This document shows, in pieces, positions 1 through 8,468 of a stretch of 64,000 nucleotides of DNA. The first letter of the stretch is position 1. Each line of letters opens with the position of its first letter. The notes beneath the pieces were generated by a model. That model worked only from the letters and a program-made list of their open reading frames with translations. It was not told the origin of the DNA and did no database searches. The position numbers and the translations under genes are program-made. This stretch comes from an uncultured Prevotella sp. (GTDB lineage: Bacteria > Bacteroidota > Bacteroidia > Bacteroidales > Bacteroidaceae): NCBI GenBank assembly GCA_905234845.1, contig CAJOIW010000002.1:1-64000 (forward strand), written 5' to 3'.

Positions 1-60
1 CCTCACCCCCTTCCCCCCTCTCCAAAGGACGAGGGGGAAACCTACACGGGAGAGGGGAGT
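1..60. repeat. GC-rich REP-like sequence (CCCCCTTCCCCCCTCTCCAAAGGA...GGGGG)
   Basis: C-tract/G-tract inverted repeat, similar to the CCCCTCTCC.TTTGGAGATGGG element at 32131-32227. Confidence 0.5.
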
Positions 61-107
61 GAATACGCTCAAGCACAGCAGAGGGGGAGTTGAATGAAAA
101 GTGAATA

Positions 108-479
108 ATGGAAAGTAGCATCGTGATAGAGCGCATGCGGTTTCACGCCCGTCATGGGGTGCTGCCGCAGGAGCGGATAACGGGCAACGACTACGAGGTG
201 TCGCTGCGCATCGGCTACGATGTGTCGGCGGCGATGGACTCCGACTGTGTGGGCGATACGCTCGACTATGCCGCCGTCTATCGGATTGTCGACGGGGAGA
301 TGCGGAAACCGTCGCGTCTGGTGGAGCATGTCGCCGGGCGGATAGGGAGGCGGCTCACCGAGGCCTTCCCCGGCATCGGGTGGATAGATCTGGAAATCAT
401 CAAGCTGAACCCGCCCATGGGTGCCGACTGCAAAGGCGCCGGGGTGAGCGTGCGCTTTGATAAGGAGTTAAGGAGTTAA
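108..479 (+). CDS. folB: dihydroneopterin aldolase
   Basis: ORF with FolB-like protein (FHARHGVLPQER, DTLDYAAVY, LNPPMGADCKGAGVSV). Confidence 0.9.
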   Translation: MESSIVIERMRFHARHGVLPQERITGNDYEVSLRIGYDVSAAMDSDCVGDTLDYAAVYRIVDGEMRKPSRLVEHVAGRIGRRLTEAFPGIGWIDLEIIKLNPPMGADCKGAGVSVRFDKELRS

Positions 480-609
480 GGAGTTAAGGAGTTAAGAAGT
501 TATGGAGTTAAAGAAGTTATGGAGTTAAAGGAGTTAAGGAGTTAAGGAGTTAAGGAGTTAAGGAGTTAAGGAGTTAAGGAGTTAAGGAGTTAAGAAGTTA
601 TGGAGTTAG
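461..609. repeat. 8-bp tandem repeat (TTAAGGAG)n with variant copies
   Basis: About 18 octamer copies read directly, spanning folB 3' end to the amidase start codon. Confidence 0.97.
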
Positions 610-1979
610 GGACGTTAAAGACCCTCTTGGTGGCAGTGCTGCTGGCGCTCTGCGGAAGTGCCATGGCAGCCGACAAGAAGTTCACCCTCGTTATCGACGC
701 AGGGCACGGCGGCCACGACACGGGCGCGCCAGGGGCTTTCTCGCTGGAGAAGACGCTCACGCTGCGCATGGCACTGGCCTTCGGGCAGATGGTGGAGCGC
801 AACTGCCCTGACGTGCGAGTGGTCTACACGCGAAAGTCGGATGTGTACCTGACGCTGAAAGAGCGGGCCGACATCGCCAACAGGCAGAAGGCCGACCTCT
901 TCCTCTCGTTCCATATCAATGCCATCGACGGAGGAAAGGTCGTGCGCGGCTTTCAGACTTATACCCTCGGACGAAGCCAGCGCAACGGAAATACCGTCGG
1001 CATACAGCAGAACCTCGAGGTGGCTAAACGCGAGAATTCCGTCATCTTCCTTGAGAAAGACTATAAGCAGACGTATCAGGGCTTCGACGCGAACTCGCCC
1101 GAGAGCAATATCATGTTTGAGTTTATACAAGACAACAACCGCGAGCGTAGCGTCGAGCTGGCAAAGATGCTCATGAGGAGCGTGTGCCAGGCTACAGGGC
1201 GCAGCAACATGGGCTCGCATCAAGACAATCTGGCCGTGCTCAGGCTTACATCAATGCCTGCCTGCCTGCTCGAACTCGGATTCATCTCCACACCCGATGA
1301 GGAGGAGTTCCTTAATTCCAAAGAGGCTCCCGACCTCTATGCGCGAGGTGTCTTCAATGCCTTCGTCGAATACAAGAACAAATATTACTCCAATCTGCCG
1401 CAGGCAAATAAGGTCAGTGTACCGGATCGCCCCGTGAAGGAGACAGATCCGCACAGGCCAGCCAAAGAGACTGCGTCGGTCAAACCTGTCAAGGAGCCGG
1501 AACAGGTCAAACCTGTCAAGGAGCCGGAACAGGTCAAACCTGTCAAGGAGCCGGAGTCAGTAAAGCCCAACAAACCATTGGAACAGTCCGCCCAGCCTGC
1601 TACCGCCCAACCTGCCGCTGCGCAACCTGCTACCGCCCAACCTGCCGCTGCGCAACCTGCTACTGCCCAACCTGCCAAGCCTGCCGCCCAGCCCGCAAAA
1701 AAAGGACAACCTGTCTTCAAAGTTCAAATACTCGCCAGTAGCCGAAAACTGCGTCCCAACGACGAACACTTCAAAGGACTGACCGACTACGGCAGCTACG
1801 AGGAAAACAACATGATGAAATACACCTATGGCGAGTCGGCTAACTATAATGAAATAGCCCGGTTGCGCAAGCAAATCCTCGACCGCTTCCCAGAGGCTTT
1901 CATCGTCGCTTTCAAAGACGGAAAGAAGATGGACGTGAACGAGGCCATACAAGAATTCTTACGTAATAAAGGAAAATGA
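600..1979 (+). CDS. N-acetylmuramoyl-L-alanine amidase with Pro-rich repeat linker and SPOR-like C-terminus
   Basis: VIDAGHGGHDTGA, ExNS.IMFE, LELGFIS motifs; signal peptide; KPVKEPEQV and AQPATAQPA repeats. Confidence 0.93.
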   Translation: MELGTLKTLLVAVLLALCGSAMAADKKFTLVIDAGHGGHDTGAPGAFSLEKTLTLRMALAFGQMVERNCPDVRVVYTRKSDVYLTLKERADIANRQKADLFLSFHINAIDGGKVVRGFQTYTLGRSQRNGNTVGIQQNLEVAKRENSVIFLEKDYKQTYQGFDANSPESNIMFEFIQDNNRERSVELAKMLMRSVCQATGRSNMGSHQDNLAVLRLTSMPACLLELGFISTPDEEEFLNSKEAPDLYARGVFNAFVEYKNKYYSNLPQANKVSVPDRPVKETDPHRPAKETASVKPVKEPEQVKPVKEPEQVKPVKEPESVKPNKPLEQSAQPATAQPAAAQPATAQPAAAQPATAQPAKPAAQPAKKGQPVFKVQILASSRKLRPNDEHFKGLTDYGSYEENNMMKYTYGESANYNEIARLRKQILDRFPEAFIVAFKDGKKMDVNEAIQEFLRNKGK

Positions 1980-2902
1980 CAAAAGAAATAAAAATAGCAT
2001 TAGTCGCAGTTCTGGCACTGGTCGTGCTCTATTTCGGACTGACCTTTCTGAAAGGATTAAGCATATTCTCCACAGACAACATCTATTTCGTGGAGTTCGA
2101 CGATGTCTCAGGACTGAATAAGTCGACTCCAATCTTCGCTAACGGCTATCCCGTGGGAGCGGTGAGAAGCATTAAATACGATTATGATCAACAGCAACAG
2201 CCCATACGCGTAGAAGTGGGGCTGACCAAAGACTTGCGTGTGACAGAGGGAACAACGGCAATGATTCAAAGCGACCTGATGGGGAACGTGCAAATGAATC
2301 TGGTTTTGGGCAACAGCCCCGCAACCATTAAGCCAGGCGGCACGTTCAAGGGAATGATAGACAGTGGAACGACGGGAAAACTTGCCGCAATGGTGCCCGA
2401 CATCGAGAAAATGTTGCCAAAGCTCGACTCTATCATGGGTAGCCTGAACACGATACTGGCAGACCCGAGCATCACGCAGTCGCTCCACAACGTGCAGAAC
2501 GTAACCTCTCGGCTCATCACTTCATCGGAAGAACTCAACAGCATTATGGCCGGACTCAACAAAACCATGCCCGGACTTCTTCAAAATGCCAGCGGAACAC
2601 TCGACAATGCCCGCCATCTCACCGCGCGCCTCGATAATCAGTTGGATGCCATTGATGTCGCCAAAACCATGCAGCAAGTAGACCATACACTTGCCAACGT
2701 ACAGGCATTCACCGATAAGCTCAATGCAGGCGAGGGCTCGCTGGGGCTGTTGATGAAAGATGAGACACTCTACAACAACCTTAACACCACCGTGCAAAGC
2801 TTGAACGCAACCGTTCGCAATGCCGACTCGCTGGTCGTCAACCTCAAAGAGCATCCTAAGCGTTATGTGCATTTCTCCGTGTTCGGGAAAAAAGACAAAT
2901 AA
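1976..2902 (+). CDS. MCE/MlaD family protein
   Basis: N-terminal TM, YFVEFDDVSGLNKSTPIFANGYPVG MCE domain; 4-bp overlap with upstream CDS. Confidence 0.9.
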   Translation: MTKEIKIALVAVLALVVLYFGLTFLKGLSIFSTDNIYFVEFDDVSGLNKSTPIFANGYPVGAVRSIKYDYDQQQQPIRVEVGLTKDLRVTEGTTAMIQSDLMGNVQMNLVLGNSPATIKPGGTFKGMIDSGTTGKLAAMVPDIEKMLPKLDSIMGSLNTILADPSITQSLHNVQNVTSRLITSSEELNSIMAGLNKTMPGLLQNASGTLDNARHLTARLDNQLDAIDVAKTMQQVDHTLANVQAFTDKLNAGEGSLGLLMKDETLYNNLNTTVQSLNATVRNADSLVVNLKEHPKRYVHFSVFGKKDK

Positions 2903-3110
2903 ACGAGTTAATTAAATTTAGTCTGAATAGCAACTGCAGATGTTTCACAGATGGAGAATTCTATTGAAGTTGTTTGACTGCAAATAATTAAGCGCGCAAG
3001 AAAAATGTTTCACTCTTCTCAGACATGATTCTTCGAATTAGTGTAATTAGTTGAAAATCAGAGCAGATGAAATGGCAAAATCTATATTTCCGATACTTTT
3101 TTAAGTCGTT

Positions 3111-3152
3111 AGCTAAAGTGCGGAAATAAGGCATTTTAGCTTTTTTCTTTTT
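3111..3152 (+). terminator. intrinsic terminator-like hairpin upstream of dnaA
   Basis: AGCTAAAGTGC-N9-GCATTTTAGCT (10/11) followed by T-rich tract. Confidence 0.55.
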
Positions 3153-3195
3153 GGGAAGCCCCAAAAACGGGTTTGTGAGGTTGGAAAAAGTTTTC

Positions 3196-3203
3196 TAATT
3201 TTG
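3196..3203 (+). promoter_or_regulatory. Bacteroidetes -7 element TAATTTTG for dnaA
   Basis: TAnnTTTG consensus 70 bp upstream of ATG. Confidence 0.6.
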
Positions 3204-3272
3204 CAGTCGCAACGAAACGACAAAGTAAACAATCTGTCGCTACACACAAAAAAGATTAGTAAGTATTAGTAA

Positions 3273-4697
3273 ATGGAAGTAAGTCCTAATGCTCGTTGGG
3301 ACAAGTGTCTTGCGCTCATCCGCGACAATGTCACCGAGCAACAGTATAAAACATGGTTCAAGCCCATTGTCTTCGAGTCGTTCGACAAAACGACGCGAAC
3401 AGTGCTGCTTCAGGTGCCGAGCCCGTTCGTCTACGAGTATCTGGAAGAGAACTATGTTGACTTGCTTCGCAAAGTGCTTTGCCGTTGCTTTGGCGAGGGT
3501 GAGAGAGTGCGGCTATCCTATCGGGTGGTTGTTGTTGAAAAATCGGCTCAAGGAGAGGGAACCTCAGTTGTAGAAAGCGACAATCCGAGCGACGAAGGCA
3601 TTGTTGGAATCCAACGTAGTGGGGCTAATCAGCCACAGACCTTAGTGGACGCCGCTATGCCAGAGATAGACTCACAGCTCAAACCTTATCAGACTTTCAA
3701 CAACTTTATCGAGGGCGACAGCAATAAACTTCCCCGTGCCGTAGGTCTCTCCATAGCCGAACATCCCAACTCGTCGCAGTTCAATCCAATGTTTATCTTC
3801 GGTCCGTCAGGCTGTGGAAAAACCCACCTCATCAATGCCATCGGCCTGCGCACGAAGCAACTCTATCCGAAGAAGCGCGTGCTTTATGTATCAGCCCGAC
3901 TTTTCCAGATACAGTTCAGCAATGCGCGTTTACAAAACAAGATCAACGATTTCATTCATTTTTATCAGACCATTGACATGCTCATCGTCGATGATATTCA
4001 GGAATGGCTGACAGCAACGAAGACGCAAAACACCTTCTTCCACATCTTTGACCACCTCTTCCGCAACGGCAAGCGCATTATCCTTGCCAGCGACCGTCCG
4101 CCCGTCGACTTGCAGGGAATGAACGAGCGTCTGCTGACGCGCTTTGCCTGCGGTCTCATTGCCGAGTTGGAAAAGCCCAACGTACAATTGTGTGTCGACA
4201 TACTCAACAGTAAAATTCGGCACGACGGTCTCTCCATCCCCGACGACGTGGTGCAATACATCGCCCATACGGCCAATGGCAGCGTGCGTGATCTCGAGGG
4301 TGTCGTCAATTCGCTCATGGCATTCAGCGTGGTTTACAATTGTAATATCGACATGAAGCTTGCCGAGCGTGTCATCAGCCGTACCGTGAAGACCGATAAC
4401 CAGTCTTTGTCTGTAGACGAAATCGTGGAGACCGTTTGCAACCATTATCATGTCACTACAGATGCTGTGAATAGCCGCAGTCGTAAGCGTGAGCTCGTGG
4501 TACCGCGTCAAGTGTCGATGTATCTGGCGCAAAAACTCACAGAAATGTCGGCCTCGCACATTGGGAAGATTGTTGGCGGGCGCGACCATTCTACCGTTAT
4601 CCATAGTTGCTCGCAAGTGGAAGCCCGCCTGAAGACCGATAAAGATTTCTCTAAAGAGCTTGCCGATATTGAGGCGTCATTCCGCTTGAAAAGATAA
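3273..4697 (+). CDS. dnaA: chromosomal replication initiator DnaA
   Basis: FGPSGCGKTHL Walker A, VDDIQ Walker B, GGRDHSTVIHS DnaA signature. Confidence 0.98.
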   Translation: MEVSPNARWDKCLALIRDNVTEQQYKTWFKPIVFESFDKTTRTVLLQVPSPFVYEYLEENYVDLLRKVLCRCFGEGERVRLSYRVVVVEKSAQGEGTSVVESDNPSDEGIVGIQRSGANQPQTLVDAAMPEIDSQLKPYQTFNNFIEGDSNKLPRAVGLSIAEHPNSSQFNPMFIFGPSGCGKTHLINAIGLRTKQLYPKKRVLYVSARLFQIQFSNARLQNKINDFIHFYQTIDMLIVDDIQEWLTATKTQNTFFHIFDHLFRNGKRIILASDRPPVDLQGMNERLLTRFACGLIAELEKPNVQLCVDILNSKIRHDGLSIPDDVVQYIAHTANGSVRDLEGVVNSLMAFSVVYNCNIDMKLAERVISRTVKTDNQSLSVDEIVETVCNHYHVTTDAVNSRSRKRELVVPRQVSMYLAQKLTEMSASHIGKIVGGRDHSTVIHSCSQVEARLKTDKDFSKELADIEASFRLKR

Positions 4698-4736
4698 TCT
4701 GGAGCGATAATCAGATAAGAGATATCGTCCTTTTTG

Positions 4737-4767
4737 CTCTCCTTTCGTTATGAAAGGTGAGTTTTTT
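4737..4767 (+). terminator. intrinsic terminator after dnaA
   Basis: CTCTCCTTTC-gttat-GAAAGGTGAG + TTTTTT. Confidence 0.75.
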
Positions 4768-4840
4768 GTTTTGGAAAATTTGCCAGTCTCGCCGGAATTT
4801 GTTATTTTTGCCGATGGTAGAATTATTTGCGACTATAATT

Positions 4841-5308
4841 ATGACAGATATGAGTTTAACTTTAGACCTTGTGCTACGATTGGTCGTGGCATCGCTTTTA
4901 GGCAGTTTGATAGGACTTGAACGCGCTTACCGTGCAAAAGAGGCGGGGCTGCGCACGCATTTTCTGGTTGCATTAGGAAGTGCGTTGTTTATGATAGTAT
5001 CGCAGTATGGCTTTGAAGGTGTTACCGCTATGTCCGATAATATGCGACTCGACGTGTCGCGCATTGCCGCTCAGGTTGTTTCAGGCATAGGCTTTATCGG
5101 AGCAGGGACGATTATTTTCCAGAAACATGTTGTGCGTGGGCTAACAACCGCCGCGGGATTATGGGTGACGGCGGCTATTGGCTTGGCCTGTGGAGGTGGC
5201 CTGTTCCTATTAGCTACTGTCTGCACGCTGCTTGTGCTTTTCGGGCTTGGCGCGCTTGGAACCCTTCAGCGGCGATTCATTGAGCATGATGATGAAAAGA
5301 CAAGTTGA
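4841..5308 (+). CDS. MgtC/SapB family protein
   Basis: GSLIGLERAYRAKEAGLRTHFLVALGSALF MgtC motif; start chosen downstream of the track's 4757 start. Confidence 0.85.
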   Translation: MTDMSLTLDLVLRLVVASLLGSLIGLERAYRAKEAGLRTHFLVALGSALFMIVSQYGFEGVTAMSDNMRLDVSRIAAQVVSGIGFIGAGTIIFQKHVVRGLTTAAGLWVTAAIGLACGGGLFLLATVCTLLVLFGLGALGTLQRRFIEHDDEKTS

Positions 5309-7325
5309 CGACACACCCTGCCATTAGCCACAAGCCGGGTTGGCGAATGCCGCCCACGTCGTAGTAGCGGTGTGCAGTGAGGTTGTCGGCTTGCAAGTAG
5401 AGACGATAGCGCGGAACGGTCCATGAGAGTTTCGCGTCTATTTTTGTATAAGGGTGGTAGCCGTTCATGCGCTGCTGCCACCGTATCGCCCACAATGCCG
5501 ACAAGTGTGACCAGATGGGGTGCTCTACCTGCGCAGTCAGTTTGTGGCGTAGGTATTCCAAAGCATAAAGCGACTTGACGATTTGCTTTTGTGTCTCGTG
5601 GTGCTGGTGAATGAAGGCATATCCCACCTTATAGGTGATGGAGGATGAATGACGGGTGGTAAGGAGCAGGCTTCCGCTGGCTTCAAGTGAGAATCCCATG
5701 TTGTTGAGCTGTCCGATGTTTTGTGCATGGTAGCGCGTGCTTTCCTGATTTTCATAGACCCAGTCGATCATGTCGCGCCCATGGCTGTAGAATATTGTTC
5801 CGAGAAGAAAGATATGCTGTTGCTGATAGTGGATGCCGAGTTTTGTAGTGTTATTCCGCTCTGGACGCAGCTCGCGGTCGCCCTGTTGTACGGCATTGGA
5901 GATGTATATGTCGGTGTAGGTGGGCATGCGTAGCGCCATATTCCATGCTGCAAATATTTTCCAATGATTGTCGGGGCGGAAACTTGCGTCAATGCCAGGA
6001 TAAAGGCGAAACTGGCTGTCAAGACCTGTGTTGCGGTTAGCTAAAACACCTGCTGAGACCGATAATCCTCCAGCGATGAGGCTGTGCTCGGCATAAAAGC
6101 TTGTGTTAGTTCGGCTGGCTTCCCGTGAATAGTGTCGGTCGGAGCCGTGTATTTTTTTCCATTTGTTTTCTTCCAGCAGGTTTCCGTAGGCCGTACTGAG
6201 AATATGGTCGTGGTGGATGTCTAGGCCGATGGTGGTCGTGCCGCCTTTCCATTTGAGTGAAAGGTCAGTGGCTGTCCCTGCTACATAGAGCCGATGGAAG
6301 TTTTCGCCATTGGCGTCTCCTGTTATGCCACGCATGAGCTGATAGTGGTCGGTAAAGTAGTTGTGATAGAGCGAAGGCCGGATGCTGAGATTTGGGAGTA
6401 GATTGTTGAAATAACCTTTTAGAGAGACTATCCCGTGCTCGGTGCGTTCATATTGGTTATCGAACTTCGCTGAGTAAAAGGTATTGGCTCCGTAGTTTTT
6501 CTTGCTGATGCCGGTCTGCCACTCGATGTTGCCGCTTTTGAGTATGTACTGTCCACTGTAGAAGGCTTGATATTTCTCGAAGTCGCTGTGGCGTGTGGCA
6601 CCGTCGCTGCGTGCGAGGGCGACGCTACCCTGATGGCGTGTGGCGGCGGTGCTCAGAAAAGCACTGGCGCGGGCTTCCGCTGTGGCGAACGACCCGGTGG
6701 CAAGTGTTACCTCTCCTCCTGCAGGGTGGTCTGCAGATTTCCGCGTGACAATGTTCACCGCACCGCAGAAGGCCTGGATGCCATGGGTGCGGCTTGCCGC
6801 GCCTTCGAGAATCTCGATGCGCTCGATGTCGTTGATTGAAACGGGAAAGTCGGCTGCGTTGTGTCCCGTCTGTGGGTTTGAGATGTTTATTCCGTTGAGC
6901 AGAAGGGTAATCTGGTCGAATGTGCCGCCGCCGATGGAGATGTCCGTCTGTACACCAAAGCCACCGCGCTGACGGACATCCACGCCTGTGGCTATTTTGA
7001 GAACGTCGTTGATTGTCGCCGCAGCCGCACGGTCAATCTCCTCGCGGGAGATGATGCGTATGATGGCTGCCGACTGCAGCTGTGTCTGTGGCGTGCGTGA
7101 GCCCGTTACGACCACTTCATCGAGCATCAACTCCTTTCTGTTGAGCGTGTCATCGGCCAACTCCGTCTGGGTGCTGATGTCGTTAGCATTGGCATGGGTC
7201 AACGTTGAAACCGACAACACCCCAATCATTACTTCTTTGCCCAGACATGAGAAAAGCGCGTAACCCTTGTTGGTGAAGTGCTTGAAAATGAGGCGTTGTT
7301 GTTTGTTGAATCGTTGTTTTCGCAT
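5277..7325 (-). CDS. TonB-dependent outer-membrane receptor
   Basis: LDEVVVTGSRTP plug start, beta-barrel; start placed at MRKQRFNKQQ because the longer ORF runs into the tmRNA gene. Confidence 0.88.
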   Translation of the reverse strand: MRKQRFNKQQRLIFKHFTNKGYALFSCLGKEVMIGVLSVSTLTHANANDISTQTELADDTLNRKELMLDEVVVTGSRTPQTQLQSAAIIRIISREEIDRAAAATINDVLKIATGVDVRQRGGFGVQTDISIGGGTFDQITLLLNGINISNPQTGHNAADFPVSINDIERIEILEGAASRTHGIQAFCGAVNIVTRKSADHPAGGEVTLATGSFATAEARASAFLSTAATRHQGSVALARSDGATRHSDFEKYQAFYSGQYILKSGNIEWQTGISKKNYGANTFYSAKFDNQYERTEHGIVSLKGYFNNLLPNLSIRPSLYHNYFTDHYQLMRGITGDANGENFHRLYVAGTATDLSLKWKGGTTTIGLDIHHDHILSTAYGNLLEENKWKKIHGSDRHYSREASRTNTSFYAEHSLIAGGLSVSAGVLANRNTGLDSQFRLYPGIDASFRPDNHWKIFAAWNMALRMPTYTDIYISNAVQQGDRELRPERNNTTKLGIHYQQQHIFLLGTIFYSHGRDMIDWVYENQESTRYHAQNIGQLNNMGFSLEASGSLLLTTRHSSSITYKVGYAFIHQHHETQKQIVKSLYALEYLRHKLTAQVEHPIWSHLSALWAIRWQQRMNGYHPYTKIDAKLSWTVPRYRLYLQADNLTAHRYYDVGGIRQPGLWLMAGCVVNLSFHHHAQ

Positions 7326-7339
7326 AATGGATGATAGCT

Positions 7340-7400
7340 GATGGGTAACGAATGTTGGGTGATAATGGATAGTTTTGCTAACCGTCATCACCCAACACTC
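7340..7400 (-). repeat. inverted repeat 3' of tmRNA (GTTGGGTGAT...ATCACCCAAC)
   Basis: Arms near 7352-7363 and 7385-7396; could act as a terminator but lacks a clear T tract. Confidence 0.5.
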
Positions 7401-7420
7401 ATCACTCAAAACACTCTTTG

Positions 7421-7822
7421 TGGAGCTGGCGGGAGTCGAACCCGCGTCCAAACGGGGAAACCATACGCTTTCTACACGCTTATCCCAGACTTCATTTTCG
7501 TGCACCGGCAAGACCTGGGCCACCCATCCGATGCCTTATCCTCTAAAAATTTCACCTGCGACACGAGGCTTTTCGCAAGCTATTCCCGATTGTTGCTGCA
7601 CCGCTTGGCCAAGTAAGTCTCGGAACAACGACCCTTGAGCGATGTCTCGTTCCCCCGCCTTGCAGGGGAATTAAGCTAAAAATCTACTATACTTCGATTA
7701 AGCAGCGAGAGCGTAGTTGTTTTCGCCAATTATTTTTTCGTTCACTCTGTTTTAGGAGGTAGCCAACGAGCCTCCGCGTGCTTACGTACCATTCCTGCCC
7801 GCTGTCAAATCCAGTCAACCCC
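7421..7822 (-). ncRNA. ssrA: transfer-messenger RNA (tmRNA)
   Basis: 3' end GGACGCGGGTTCGACTCCCGCCAGCTCCA, 5' end GGGGTTGACTGGATTTGACAG pairing with it, internal tag GGC GAA AAC AAC TAC GCT CTC GCT GCT TAA = GENNYALAA at 7698-7727. Confidence 0.97.
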
Positions 7823-7858
7823 AGATATCGCGCATATAGGCTTTCCTGATACGGACTC

Positions 7859-7933
7859 AAAGTTTTTGCCAGCAAGAGCAGAGGTAAGCTTGCTTACTCT
7901 ATGCCGAGCGCAGCTAAAACTTCTGCAAAGGTA
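7859..7933 (-). promoter_or_regulatory. repeated promoter/leader cassette copy 1 (upstream of ssrA)
   Basis: TTACCTTTGCAGAAGTTTTAGCTGCGCTCGGCATAG...CTCTGCTCTTGCTGGCAAAAACTTT; near-identical to 9850-9924. Confidence 0.8.
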
Positions 7934-8136
7934 AGAAGAAATCCATAAACCTCCAAATATTTTCTCTAATTTATTTCAAAAGGATGTTTTAGTGTTTAGA
8001 TGTTAATATGTCTAAAATGCCAGTTCGTCGTTTTAACATTTCAACTTGTCGGGGAATAGTCTTTGATGGGAGAGAATTTGACTTTTGTTAACTAAAATTT
8101 GGTCTTTGTCGGATGGCCGTTATGCCTTTATTTTGC

Positions 8137-8240
8137 GAAAGGTATATGTTTCGGGTGACAAAAGACGGTCTTTCGCAACCTGAAAGATGGTCTTTGGGAA
8201 GGTGAAAGCTTAGCTCTCGGAAGTGAAACATGTATCTTTC
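8137..8240 (-). repeat. 22-bp-pitch palindrome array, copy A (reverse orientation)
   Basis: Modules at 8137,8160,8182,8204,8225: GAAAGGTATATGTTTC, AAAAGACGGTCTTTC, GAAAGATGGTCTTTG, GAAAGCTTAGCTCTC, GAAACATGTATCTTTC. Confidence 0.9.
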
Positions 8241-8468
8241 GTAAAGTGAATGGGAAAGAAAATAATGAGCGATTAGATGTTAACACTCTGGTTCCCAGTA
8301 CGTTGACAAAATGCAAGAAAAGCGAAAAATTTCTTGAAGAAATGACAAAGTTTAACAGAAAAATGCAGAAACTTCGTTGCTTCTGTATTTTCTCAGGTCT
8401 TCGAGTTTAAGAATTGTTTGTGTTTTTTAAGATATTGGGGTGGTGATTTGTGCCCTTATACTAAACTT

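Noticed and set aside
2903-3272. oriC next to dnaA
   Set aside because: No convincing cluster of TTATNCACA boxes or DUE was seen by eye; GC-skew over the whole genome would be needed.
7375-7638. Plus-strand ORFs across tmRNA
   Set aside because: Lie inside a non-coding RNA gene.
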